From: Mogibacterium sp.
Lineage (GTDB): Bacteria; Bacillota; Clostridia; Peptostreptococcales; Anaerovoracaceae
Direction: 5' to 3'
Length of the DNA: 22,184 nucleotides
NCBI GenBank assembly: GCA_016775335.1
Contig: JAEUGJ010000027.1
Location: 301 to 22,484 of the forward strand
The notes under the pieces are model-generated. The model had not been told where the DNA came from, did no database searches, and worked only from the letters and a program-made list of their open reading frames with translations. Every line of letters begins with the position of its first letter. The stretch's first letter is position 1. This document shows positions 1 to 8,320 of the stretch, piece after piece. The position numbers and the translations under genes were made by a program.

Positions 1-474
1 CCCGGCGACGAAGGAACAAGGTTTTGCGGGGAGTGAAGCACCACGCCGATGATGCGAAGGCCGATTCGGCCCGAGCGACGTGGTGCCCGGCGACGAAGGA
101 ACAAGGTTTTGCGGGGAGTGAAGCACCACGCCGATGATGCCGAAGGCCGATTCGGCCCGAGAGGCGTGGTGCCCGGCGACGAAGGAACAAGGGTTTGCGA
201 GGAGTGAAGCACCACGCCGATGATGCCGAAGGCCGATTCGGCCCGAGAGACGTGGTGCTCGACGACGAAGAAACAAGGGTTTGCGGGGAGCGAGGCACCA
301 CGCCGCCCGATCCCGAATGCCGATCTAGCCAGCGGACGTGGTGCCCGGCGACGAAGGAACAAGGGTTTGCGGGGAGGGAGGCACCATGCCGCCCGATCCC
401 GAATGCCGATCTAGCCAGCGGACGTGGTGCCCGACGACGAAGGAACAAGGGTTTACGGGGAGTGAAGCACCACG
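1..474. repeat. 86-bp tandem repeat array with inverted-repeat cores
   Basis: Six copies of a 52-bp core lie at an exact 86-bp period: a partial copy at 1-45, then 79-130, 165-216, 251-302, 337-388 and 423-474. Each core begins with CGTGGTGC and ends with its complement GCACCACG (GCACCATG in the fifth), around a conserved 36-nt GC-rich middle. The 34-nt intervals come in two types: three nearly identical ones containing GCCGAA/TTCGGC, then two of a different sequence containing CGATCTAGCC. The array runs off the left edge. An 86-bp period is not a multiple of 3, so the open frames across it cannot encode a repeat protein. Function is unknown; it could be a family of dispersed hairpin elements or a structured non-coding array. 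Confidence 0.9.
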
Positions 475-681
475 TCGCCCGGCCCCGTGCACCGATTCGA
501 TTATTTGAAGTTTCCATTTGATCACTCGCAGTCGTTAATGTTTTTCAAGACCTTTGAGCCATAGCAAAAGGTAATAAGTTCGATTGTACAAAGCACAACT
601 ATTCATATTAACTATACAAAAGCACAACAATATTAAAAAAACTATATCGATTAAAAAAAGAAAAGGCGCCGCTGTATATCG

Positions 682-690
682 TGATATAAT
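682..690 (+). promoter_or_regulatory. Extended -10 promoter element
   Basis: TGATATAAT matches the extended -10 form TGnTATAAT. No good -35 hexamer lies 17 bases upstream, as extended -10 promoters can allow. Transcription would begin near 697, about 48 bases before the proposed ACG start. Confidence 0.5.
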
Positions 691-713
691 TCTCAAGGAA
701 ATACACTAGGGTA

Positions 714-731
714 TTTTCTGTTAACAGAAAA
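714..731. promoter_or_regulatory. Perfect 18-bp palindrome beside the Shine-Dalgarno site
   Basis: TTTTCTGTTAACAGAAAA is a perfect palindrome ending at the first base of the AAGGAG ribosome-binding site (731-736). It lies inside the predicted leader, so it could be a protein operator or an RNA hairpin affecting translation. Function is inferred only from position. Confidence 0.4.
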
Positions 732-744
732 AGGAGATTGTTTT

Positions 745-3700
745 ACGAGAAAACGTATTTTATCACTTCTCATGACTGTAGCAATCACGCTGACATTCAG
801 CATGCCGATGGGCGTCTTTGCGGCCACAGCAAGCCTCAATGTGGAAGAGGCGAAGTGGACGGCTGAGGACGAAATTACTGTCAAATTCGGCCAGAATGTA
901 AGCGTTTCCGACGATGCCAAAGATAAGGTCTTGGCAAGTGAGGGCTACAGCGGAAACTATGAGAAATTCGCACAGTCGGTAACGGCAGATGGCAATAAGG
1001 TCATCATCAAAGTTAGCGACAAATCCAAGGATTATAAATCCATTAAATTCCAGGCGGGAAGTTTGATGGATGCCAACGGAAATATGAATTCCTCGGATGT
1101 TGAAGCAAAGACGGTAAGTTCTGCTGACGCCAGCGTGTCCGGTGCTTCGTTGGAAAAGACTTCCCTGGCATCCGAAGGGGGCACGGTTAAAGCGGTAGTA
1201 AAGGGAACTTTACTCAGCAAAGCCGGCTATTATTATCGCCTGTATAATGCGGCAGATTATAGCGACGTAAGCGGAACTGCTTCTTTTAAGGATGCAAACA
1301 CCGCGGAAGTGACCTTCAAGGTTCCGGCAAACACCACATCCTCAGAAGTGAAATATGCGCTTCAATACAGTACGAAACCCTATTTTGGATTTAAAGCGAT
1401 TGGGGACAACACCGTCACCGTTGCGGCAGCAGGCGGTTCCGGCGAGACTCCGGCACAGTCGATTACGTCCTGGTCTGCAAATCAGACATCTTTCGACAAT
1501 AACGGCGGAAAGGTCACCGTATCGATTAAGGGTACCGGTCTGAAGTCCCTGGACAAGAGCGCATTCGAAATTGAACTGAAAGGTCAGTACGGATGGATGA
1601 CACAGGAATACGACGTCAAGCATTCCTACACCGCATCCGACGATCAGAATGCGACCATCGAATTCACACTTCCGAAAAACACCGGAAATGACGTAGCGAC
1701 ATACCGCATTGGACCGTCAAAGGCATACAAAGATAAGCTGAACTGCGACGCAATTCAGTTCACCGTTGCCGGAAAAGCTGATGAAGTGAAGAATCCGGAA
1801 ATCACCAAAATGGAAAAGACCGACGGAGTAACGCCGGTAGACGGAAAGGGCGGCAGCGTAGAAATTGCCATTACCGGAACCAACCTGAAGAGCTTAACGG
1901 AAAAGGATTTTGCAGTTGTTGAAAAGGATACCGACAAAGACGCCGGCGTCGCTCTGACCTACACCGCAGCAGACGATTCCAGCGCGACGCTTCGATTCAC
2001 TTTGGGAGCCAACAACACGGAATCTGTCAAGAAGTACGTGGTAAAAGCATTGAAGGGTGCGGCTGCAGATGCCGGCACCGTTGAAGTGTACCAGAGCAAA
2101 AAGAAGAATACGGCAACATTCAAAGTAGAAACCGACGATGTAGCAGCGTATAAGTTCTACAAGATGAATGAAGACGGCAGCACTTCCGATAAGCTGGATA
2201 AGGTTGAGATAACCTTTAAAAAACTGACTTCAGTGACTGTGGCGGAAAACTGGAAAGACCTGATCTATTTTTACAACGGCTGGGATGACAGCGGCAATGT
2301 TGCCCTGACTAAAAAGCCGACCGTAGAAGGAAATACAATCATCATTGATGCGGACGGAATTGACAAGGCACCGGGATACATCATGTTCAAGGCAGGTGCC
2401 ATCGAAAATCAGGATGGAGCCACCCTTGCAAATTCCACTAAGTTCTATCTGAAATCCGGTGCAACTGTTACCAATATGAGCTACAACCGAATCACTTTCG
2501 GTTCTCAGGGCGGCGAAGTGGTTGCCACCGTTACCGGTAAGAACCTTACATCCAGCAATCCGGCACTCTCGGCGAAGGTGTTCATGAACAACGGAACCGC
2601 GGCACACAGCTTGAAGGCGGAGACCAAAGTGATTTCCGATGAAAAAGCGGAGATTCGCGTACAGCTTCCGGAGAACACGACCAAGAAAGTACAGACCTAT
2701 CGCATTATGCCAATTGTAAGTGGAATGAACACCTATTCGGCATATATCAAGGGATATGATGTAGTCTCCGTCGTTCCGGAAGGCGAAGATCCGGATGACA
2801 ACAAAGCCAGACTGGCCTCTGTTGAGCTCAGTGGCGGCAATGACACGAATGATGCGGTAGATGTGTACGACACCGAAATCAGAAGCACGGATTTCACCTT
2901 GAAGTTCGATGCCATCATCCGCGGAACCAACCTGAGCGCGAAGAATACCGCAGTAAAGGTCGTAGATGAAAACGGTATCGAATGGCCGGTTGCTCCGGTA
3001 AAAGAATGCGGCGCAACCATCCGGTGGCAGCGTTCTTCCAGCTTTATGAAGGACAGAGATTCCAAGAATGAGCAGCGCATCGAGTTCCTGGCGCCGAGAC
3101 TTCTGGGAACCACCCACACCTACACCATGTACTTCGCAGTAGATGGCGAGAACTACGATAATGATACAACGGCAAAGATTGTAATCCGAAACAACGGCGT
3201 ATACGATGCCAGCCTGGGATTCTCTCTGGATGATCTGGGCGTTTTGAAGACCGGTAAAATCAAGTACGTAGATACCAAGGGCAACGAGATTGCTCCGGAA
3301 AAGGATTTCAAGGGCTACGGCGTTACCGAGCTGTACAAGATTGGTGCAGAGACAAAGAATATTGAGGGATACAAGTTCAGCAAGTGCAATGTAAACACCA
3401 ACTGGTTTGTTCCGCCGACATTCGATGAAGAAAAGCAGGAATATGTATTTGAACACGGTCAGCATTTTGTAAGAGACCTGAAGGGCAACGACGTGGTGTT
3501 CACTTACGAAAAGATCGGCGACCAGAAGCCGGACGACCAGAAGCCGGCAGTAATGAAGGCGTCTCTTTCTACCTCAAGCTACACTTACACCGGAAAAACC
3601 CGTACCCCTTCCGTAAAGGTATCTGTAAACGGTAAGGTACTCGGAACCGGTGATTACACCGTGAAGTATGCTTCCGGCAGAAAGAATGTTGGCAAGTACA

Positions 3701-4056
3701 GCGTTAAAGTGACGTTGAAGAGCGGAGACAAAACAAGCAAAACCTTGTACTTCAAGATTTTGCCGAAGAAGACCTCCATCAAGAAGGTGACCAAGGCGAA
3801 GAAAGCGTTCACTGTAAAGTGGAAGAAGCAGACCAAGCAGGTCAGCGGATATCAGGTGCAGTACAGCACATCCAAGAAGTTCACCGCGAAGACGACAAAG
3901 GTGAAAACCATCAAGAGCTATAAGACCACAAGCAAAAAGGTGACAAAGCTCAAGAAAAAGAAAACTTATTACACCAGAGTTCGTACTTATAAGACCGTAA
4001 AGGGTACTAAGTACTACTCCGGATGGTCCAAAGCAAAATCTGTAAAGACCAAATAA
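745..4056 (+). CDS. Secreted multidomain Ig-like/MucBP-like surface protein, probable ACG start
   Basis: Predicted 1103-residue exported protein. The first ATG (772) lacks a ribosome-binding site and would cut off the charged part of the signal peptide. Eight bases after AAGGAG (731-736) lies ACG (745), which opens a classic signal peptide (xRKRILSLLMTVAITLTF..., cleavage near VFA-ATA). ACG is therefore preferred. Domains, approximately: SbsA-type Ig-like 30-125; Ig-like repeats from 128, 238, 349 and 574, each with a GG(K/S/E)V...(I/V)(K/T)GT(G/N)L-type motif; a second SbsA-like domain 468-570; another Ig-like stretch from 689; a MucBP-like domain 833-925 (KIKYVDTKGNEIAPEK); and a very lysine-rich FN3-like C-terminus 933-1103. 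There is no LPXTG or transmembrane anchor, so the cationic tail may hold it to the wall by charge. Role is probably adhesion or surface structure; the ligand is unknown. It is a single gene ended by a strong terminator. Confidence 0.85.
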   Translation, partial: TRKRILSLLMTVAITLTFSMPMGVFAATASLNVEEAKWTAEDEITVKFGQNVSVSDDAKDKVLASEGYSGNYEKFAQSVTADGNKVIIKVSDKSKDYKSIKFQAGSLMDANGNMNSSDVEAKTVSSADASVSGASLEKTSLASEGGTVKAVVKGTLLSKAGYYYRLYNAADYSDVSGTASFKDANTAEVTFKVPANTTSSEVKYALQYSTKPYFGFKAIGDNTVTVAAAGGSGETPAQSITSWSANQTSFDNNGGKVTVSIKGTGLKSLDKSAFEIELKGQYGWMTQEYDVKHSYTASDDQNATIEFTLPKNTGNDVATYRIGPSKAYKDKLNCDAIQFTVAGKADEVKNPEITKMEKTDGVTPVDGKGGSVEIAITGTNLKSLTEKDFAVVEKDTDKDAGVALTYTAADDSSATLRFTLGANNTESVKKYVVKALKGAAADAGTVEVYQSKKKNTATFKVETDDVAAYKFYKMNEDGSTSDKLDKVEITFKKLTSVTVAENWKDLIYFYNGWDDSGNVALTKKPTVEGNTIIIDADGIDKAPGYIMFKAGAIENQDGATLANSTKFYLKSGATVTNMSYNRITFGSQGGEVVATVTGKNLTSSNPALSAKVFMNNGTAAHSLKAETKVISDEKAEIRVQLPENTTKKVQTYRIMPIVSGMNTYSAYIKGYDVVSVVPEGEDPDDNKARLASVELSGGNDTNDAVDVYDTEIRSTDFTLKFDAIIRGTNLSAKNTAVKVVDENGIEWPVAPVKECGATIRWQRSSSFMKDRDSKNEQRIEFLAPRLLGTTHTYTMYFAVDGENYDNDTTAKIVIRNNGVYDASLGFSLDDLGVLKTGKIKYVDTKGNEIAPEKDFKGYGVTELYKIGAETKNIEGYKFSKCNVNTNWFVPPTFDEEKQEYVFEHGQHFVRDLKGNDVVFTYEKIGDQKPDDQKPAVMKASLSTSSYTYTGKTRTPSVKVSVNGKVLGTGDYTVKYASGRKNVGKYSVKVTLKSGDKTSKTLYFKILPKKTSIKKVTKAKKAFTVKWKKQTKQVSGYQVQYSTSKKFTAKTTKVKTIKSYKTTSKKVTKLKKKKTYYTRVRTYKTVKGTKYYSGWSKAKSVKTK

Positions 4057-4063
4057 GTATTGA

Positions 4064-4109
4064 AAAAAGAGACTGTCCGCTCCGTTCGGAGCTCGGACAG
4101 TCTCTTTTT
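4064..4109. terminator. Bidirectional rho-independent terminator
   Basis: The arms 4064-4079 and 4094-4109 (AAAAAGAGACTGTCCG and its complement) form a 16-bp stem. A T-tract follows on the plus strand and the A-run gives one on the minus strand. It sits between the convergent secreted-protein gene and the GH2 gene and can end both transcripts. Confidence 0.92.
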
Positions 4110-4132
4110 AATCATTTCATTAATCGCATCGG

Positions 4133-6529
4133 CTATTTCACATGGAAAATCAGCTCATAGCCTCGGCCGCCGTTCAGATTGTTGTACGGCGTGCCGTCTC
4201 CGCGGTGATCCTTCGGATCTCCGTGAAGGTTCTGAAGGCCGCTGATCATCAGTTTTCCCATGCCCATCTTTCCGTTGGTGCGCACATAGGTGCCTCCCAT
4301 GCCCCCTTGAAGGGTGATGAACTTCGGGCCGATAAGGTCGATGCTGCCTTCCGCTTTCAGTGCCAGCGGGTTGTTGGCATACGGAAGGATGTTCCCGTTC
4401 TCGTCCAGCGCCCGGAAGCGGACGGAAGCCACGTCGTAGGTTTTGTCCTCCCGAAGCTCCGTTGCCGATACTCGGATTTCTAAGTCGTGCATCTTCATCG
4501 GAAGGCGGGTGAGGTTGGATACAACTTGTCCGTCCTTTACGCCTTCGAAGCGGTATTCCGGAACCAGGCCGGTATTTCCCAGAATGTATTTTTCGTAGAG
4601 ACGGGTCAACGTGCTTTCGTCCACGCTCTCTGTTTTCTTTCCGCCGAAGAAGCCCTTCTTCTCTCGAATCTCCATAAAATCGCCGGTGAGCGCTTTATGA
4701 TTCAGTTGGTTCCGAATTTCCTTCCGCTGCTCCTCGGTAAAATCAGACTCCGCTTCTAAACAGTTTCCGACAAAATCATCGATTCGTACCGGCATCCCTT
4801 TGGTCACTTCATATTCCTTAATCGGCTCGCCGTTTCGATACGTACGAAGAACGTCGGCATTGGTGTATGCGTACACATCTCCCAGGGAGTGCATCGGATT
4901 TTCCCCGAAGGAGAGGGAAGAGGAAAGCTCCAGTACCGGCACCTCGTCCTGATAAATCTGGTAGGCTGCGGCTGCCAGCTTCGGGTTCCGGAACATGTCC
5001 ATCACGCCGTGATAACAGATGCGGTCTCCGCTGCCGTAATTCTGATGGGCATTGTAATCCGTCATGTTCCAGCCAAAACTGCCCAGGACCTCCACGTGCT
5101 GCTCCACGTCGTGAAGAACGTTGGAATACAGCAGAGCCTGACCCATTCGGCGCGCTTCATCATCGCCGGCTTTGGCCGGATAGGAAACACCGCCAAAAGC
5201 CGAAATCAGGTACGGCTTCTCCATGTCCGAAACGACTTCGGATTTTCGGCGGCAGGCAGCGCCCTTCAGACCTGCGCCAAAATCATTATAGGCATATACA
5301 TCTTCTACCATGTGTTCTTTCGGTTTCCGGTGGACGCCGGTGGTGGCCCGGTCCGGATCCAGCTTGCGCGCCAGTCCGGAAATGCGTTGGTTAAAATCAT
5401 CGTCTTCTTCCGATTCGCCCACCCGAATGCTCCACAGGATGATGGAAGGGTGGTTCCGGTTCTGAAGAATCATCTCCTTCGTATTCTGCAGTTCCTGATT
5501 CTTCCATTTGATATTGCCGATGTAGCGAGATCCCGGAATTTCACAGATAACCAGAAGTCCCAGCTCATCACAGCGATTCAGGAAGGCCGGAGACTGCGGG
5601 TAATTTGCCGCCCGAACGGCGTTCACGCCCAGCTCGTTCTTCAAAATATTGGCATCCTCAATCTGCATGGAATCCGGCATGGCGTAACCCACGTACGGGA
5701 AGGCCTGGGATCGGCAGAGCCCCCGAAGCTTGATTTTCTTTCCGTTCAGATAGAACCCGTCCTTCCGGAATTCCGCTTCTCGGAATCCCACCCGGGTAAT
5801 CACGGTGTCCACGACTTTCCCTTCTGCCAGCAGTTCCGTCCGGAGATCGTACAGAACCGGGTCATCCGGTTCCCAGCGCCGGATGCTTCCCATGGAGAAA
5901 GCCATGGTTCCTTTCGTGGCGGATACGTAGCCCACATCCGTATAGTCGTTGTCGGATCCGTGCAGGCGAATACCCTGGCGAATCTGCACCGCCGGTTCCG
6001 GATTGGCAACCTTTACCCGACTGATGGCCTGCGCCCGGCCGCTTGGGAAATGGGTGCGCACATACACGTCCTGAATGTGCATCTTTTCTTTGACATCCAG
6101 GTACACGTCCCGATAGATGCCGCCGTAGGCCAGGAAATCCGAATGCTCTCCGAATGGCGGAATGTTCAGGCTTTCCCGGGTGTCTAGGATGACGCGGATG
6201 CGATTGCTTTTACCGTACTCCACGCAATCGGTGATATCGATGGTAAAAGCAGTATATCCGCAGCGATGTTCGTATACCGGCTCGTCGTTGATGAACACCT
6301 CGGCATTGTGAGCGGCACCTTCAAAGGTGAGAAGGAGGGTTTTGCCTTTCCACTCATCCAGAATGAACAGGGGACGCTCGTATTTGCAGCGCATCTGGCA
6401 CTTGGATTCATTGAAATAGTGATAGGGAAATTCTTTGCAGGTGTGGGGAATTCGAACCGACACGGATGCATCGGTTTCCGCATCCTCCGAGAATTTCCAC
6501 TCGTTGTTGAGATATTTTCTATCGTTCAT
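4133..6529 (-). CDS. Glycoside hydrolase family 2 homologue, probably catalytically impaired
   Basis: A 798-residue cytoplasmic protein (no signal peptide) of the GH2 beta-galactosidase type: N-terminal jelly roll (~1-145, FGEHSDFLAYGGIYRDV), Ig-like domain (~150-255), TIM barrel (~256-560) and C-terminal Ig-like domains. The start is ATG 6529, seven bases after AAGAGG; an upstream TTG at 6547 would put that site inside the gene. The fold is well kept (NHPSIILW at 359-366, GSFGWNMTDYN, GSGDRICYHGVMDMFRNPKLAAA), and the acid/base Glu (E372) is present. Residues nearly invariant in related enzymes are changed: RINES reads RVGES (N to G371), LVTEYNG reads LISAFGG (nucleophile E to A444), GLNRHQ reads GLCRSQ, and SHYP reads ANYP. 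It may be a binding pseudoenzyme or have altered chemistry. It lies 62 bp downstream of tcdA on the same strand. Confidence 0.9.
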   Translation of the reverse strand: MNDRKYLNNEWKFSEDAETDASVSVRIPHTCKEFPYHYFNESKCQMRCKYERPLFILDEWKGKTLLLTFEGAAHNAEVFINDEPVYEHRCGYTAFTIDITDCVEYGKSNRIRVILDTRESLNIPPFGEHSDFLAYGGIYRDVYLDVKEKMHIQDVYVRTHFPSGRAQAISRVKVANPEPAVQIRQGIRLHGSDNDYTDVGYVSATKGTMAFSMGSIRRWEPDDPVLYDLRTELLAEGKVVDTVITRVGFREAEFRKDGFYLNGKKIKLRGLCRSQAFPYVGYAMPDSMQIEDANILKNELGVNAVRAANYPQSPAFLNRCDELGLLVICEIPGSRYIGNIKWKNQELQNTKEMILQNRNHPSIILWSIRVGESEEDDDFNQRISGLARKLDPDRATTGVHRKPKEHMVEDVYAYNDFGAGLKGAACRRKSEVVSDMEKPYLISAFGGVSYPAKAGDDEARRMGQALLYSNVLHDVEQHVEVLGSFGWNMTDYNAHQNYGSGDRICYHGVMDMFRNPKLAAAAYQIYQDEVPVLELSSSLSFGENPMHSLGDVYAYTNADVLRTYRNGEPIKEYEVTKGMPVRIDDFVGNCLEAESDFTEEQRKEIRNQLNHKALTGDFMEIREKKGFFGGKKTESVDESTLTRLYEKYILGNTGLVPEYRFEGVKDGQVVSNLTRLPMKMHDLEIRVSATELREDKTYDVASVRFRALDENGNILPYANNPLALKAEGSIDLIGPKFITLQGGMGGTYVRTNGKMGMGKLMISGLQNLHGDPKDHRGDGTPYNNLNGGRGYELIFHVK

Positions 6530-6591
6530 TACTACGCCTCTTTTCAAATAACAATATAGTTTATTTTAGCACAGACGGGGGATGGATTCCA

Positions 6592-7335
6592 TTACTTCTG
6601 GCGTCCGCCTCGGAGCCGGTGGGAAGGGTCGAATTCGGTGAGCTCCCGCACCACTTCCGATGCGATGATTAGGCCGGCGGCCGCCGGTACGAACGGGGTG
6701 GAGCCGGGAAGGCTGCGGCGCGTGGTTTCTTCCTCATCCTCGTAAGGCGGAATCGGGGCCTCTGTGGAATAGACCACCTTCAGCTTTCGGATGCCGTCTT
6801 TTCGAAGTTCCCGGCGGATGACCTTCGCCAGCGGATCCATCTGGGTTTTGTAAATATCCGTAATCACCAACTTGGTGGGATCGAAACGGTTTCCGCATCC
6901 CATGGCGGAGATAACGGGAGTTCCCAGATTGTCGCAGCGGCGGATGATGTCCAGCTTGGCGGTCACCGTGTCGATGGCATCGATGACATAATCGAAAGCG
7001 CTGAAATCGAAATTCTCCGCCTGCTCCGGCATATAGAAGGTTTGGTGGGCAATCACTTGAATGTCCGGATTGATGTCCCGAATCCGATTTGCCATGGCGG
7101 TGACTTTAACCTGCCCCACGGTGCTGCGGGTGGCGATAATCTGGCGGTTCAGATTGGTCAAGGCAATATCGTCGTTGTCGATGATTTCGATGGTGCCCAC
7201 GCCGCTTCGGGCCAACGCCTCTGCCACATAGCCGCCCACGCCGCCCACGCCGAAAATGGCAACGTGCTTCTGCGCCAATATTTCCAAAGCTTCCGGGCCC
7301 ATCACCCGTGCTGTCCGTGAATTCTGATGTATCAT
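6592..7335 (-). CDS. tcdA: tRNA threonylcarbamoyladenosine dehydratase (ThiF/E1-like)
   Basis: 247 residues. TcdA (CsdL) uses ATP to dehydrate and cyclise t6A37 of tRNAs to ct6A. The nucleotide-binding GVGGVGG motif is at 29-35, followed by the E1-family acidic strand IEIIDNDDI and NLNRQ (61-65). DAIDTVTAK, SAMGCGNRFDPT and the C-terminal GSTPFVPAAAGLIIASEVVREL all fit this family, as does the length (about 250-270). ATG 7335 has AGGAGG seven bases upstream, whereas the longer open frame to 7389 overlaps the promoter. It is transcribed divergently from nfo. Other ThiF-family proteins (MoeB, HesA) are less likely because of the C-terminal signature and lack of moa or thi neighbours. Confidence 0.9.
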   Translation of the reverse strand: MIHQNSRTARVMGPEALEILAQKHVAIFGVGGVGGYVAEALARSGVGTIEIIDNDDIALTNLNRQIIATRSTVGQVKVTAMANRIRDINPDIQVIAHQTFYMPEQAENFDFSAFDYVIDAIDTVTAKLDIIRRCDNLGTPVISAMGCGNRFDPTKLVITDIYKTQMDPLAKVIRRELRKDGIRKLKVVYSTEAPIPPYEDEEETTRRSLPGSTPFVPAAAGLIIASEVVRELTEFDPSHRLRGGRQK

Positions 7336-7364
7336 TCCGTTCCTCCTGATTTCAATCTCCTTAA

Positions 7365-7393
7365 ATTGTACAAATATTTCCCCCATCATGCAA
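7365..7393 (-). promoter_or_regulatory. Promoter of tcdA
   Basis: Read on the minus strand: -35 TTGCAT (7388-7393), 17-bp spacer, -10 TACAAT (7365-7370), about 30 bases before the tcdA start. It is divergent from, and almost abuts, the nfo promoter. Confidence 0.7.
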
Positions 7394-7399
7394 TGTGTC

Positions 7400-7429
7400 T
7401 TTACAGAATTCCCCTGAAAATGCTAATAT
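7400..7429 (+). promoter_or_regulatory. Promoter of nfo-prmA
   Basis: -35 TTTACA (7400-7405), 18-bp spacer, -10 TAATAT (7424-7429) preceded by TGC, making it an extended -10. The start of transcription would fall near 7436, just before the nfo ribosome-binding site, giving a very short leader. Confidence 0.65.
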
Positions 7430-7453
7430 AAGATGTTAAAAGGAGATTTGAAA

Positions 7454-8320
7454 ATGAGCGTATATATCGGATGCCATCTGTCCTCGGCAGGTGGTTTTGA
7501 AGAAATGGGAAAACGGGCACTGGAGATCGAGGCGGATACCTTTGCTTTTTTTACACGAAATCCTCGAGGGGGTAAAAGCAAAAAGGCGGATCCGGAGGAT
7601 GCGGCAAGGCTTCGGGAAATCATGGCGCAGAACGGCTTCGGAAAGCTGGTGGCCCACGCACCCTACACCATGAATGCCTGTTCCAAGGACGAGCGGGTGC
7701 GGGAATTTGCCCGAATGTGCATGAAAGAGGATTTGGAGAAGATGGAGCTCCTCCCTGGAAATTATTATAACTTTCATCCCGGCAGCCATGTGGGACAGGG
7801 CGTGGAGAATGGAATTCGGATGATTTCCGACACCCTGAACGAGGTGCTTCGGGAAGAACAGAGTACCACCGTGCTTCTGGAAACCATGGCGGGAAAGGGC
7901 AGCGAGATTGGAAGCCGCTTTGAGGAACTGGCGGAAATCATTCGGCGAGTGGATCTGAGCGAGCATGTGGGTGTCTGCCTGGACACCTGTCACGTGAACG
8001 ACGGTGGATACGATATTGTGAACCACCTGGACGATGTGCTGGAGGAATTTGACCGGTGCATCGGGCTGTCGAAGCTGAAGGCACTGCATATCAACGACAG
8101 CATGAATCCGCTGGGTGCCCACAAAGACCGGCACGCCCGGATTGGAGAGGGAACCATCGGAAAAGAAGGTATGGTGAAGGTTCTCTGTCATCCGGCACTG
8201 CAGGGACTTCCGTGTATTTTGGAGACGCCGCAGAAAGATCTGCAGGGCTATGGCGCGGAAATCCGGATGCTTCGGGAAGCCATTCGGGAAAAAGATTCCG
8301 AGAAGGAGGAAAACCGTTAG
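7454..8320 (+). CDS. nfo: Deoxyribonuclease IV (endonuclease IV)
   Basis: 288 residues, matching the usual ~285. Nfo cleaves DNA 5' of abasic sites in base excision repair using a three-zinc centre. The likely metal ligands are all visible: H68, H108 (FHPGSH), E143 (LLETMAGKGSEIG), D177 and H180 (VCLDTCH), H212 (HINDS), D225 and H227 (HKDRHARIGEG), and E257 (ILETP). The start is ATG 7454, eight bases after AGGAG; the ATG at 7433 lies before that site. The stop codon directly abuts the prmA start, so the two genes are probably translationally coupled. Confidence 0.96.
   Translation: MSVYIGCHLSSAGGFEEMGKRALEIEADTFAFFTRNPRGGKSKKADPEDAARLREIMAQNGFGKLVAHAPYTMNACSKDERVREFARMCMKEDLEKMELLPGNYYNFHPGSHVGQGVENGIRMISDTLNEVLREEQSTTVLLETMAGKGSEIGSRFEELAEIIRRVDLSEHVGVCLDTCHVNDGGYDIVNHLDDVLEEFDRCIGLSKLKALHINDSMNPLGAHKDRHARIGEGTIGKEGMVKVLCHPALQGLPCILETPQKDLQGYGAEIRMLREAIREKDSEKEENR

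Larger units (their letters stand above)
496..744. other. AT-rich intergenic leader region
   Basis: This 249-bp stretch separates the GC-rich array from the secreted-protein gene. It is strongly AT-rich and has no credible gene. It holds two near-copies of TACAAAGCACAAC (about 586-598, and about 615-628 with one extra A), an extended -10 promoter element and a palindrome next to the ribosome-binding site, the last two listed separately. Confidence 0.6.

Noticed and set aside
1..474. CRISPR array
   Set aside because: The intervals are near-identical within two groups rather than unique spacers, the core is too long with internal variation, and no cas genes are present.
195..521. Small proteins encoded in the 86-bp array
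   Set aside because: The period is not a multiple of three, so successive copies are read in different frames; there is no ribosome-binding site.
2230..3465. Long minus-strand ORF (411 codons)
   Set aside because: It is antisense to the Ig-like protein, which has clear domain matches; the reverse frame shows no family motif or ribosome-binding site.
4889..6187. Long plus-strand ORF (432 codons) opposite the GH2 gene
   Set aside because: It is a shadow of the strongly conserved GH2 frame in GC-rich DNA, with no recognisable domain.
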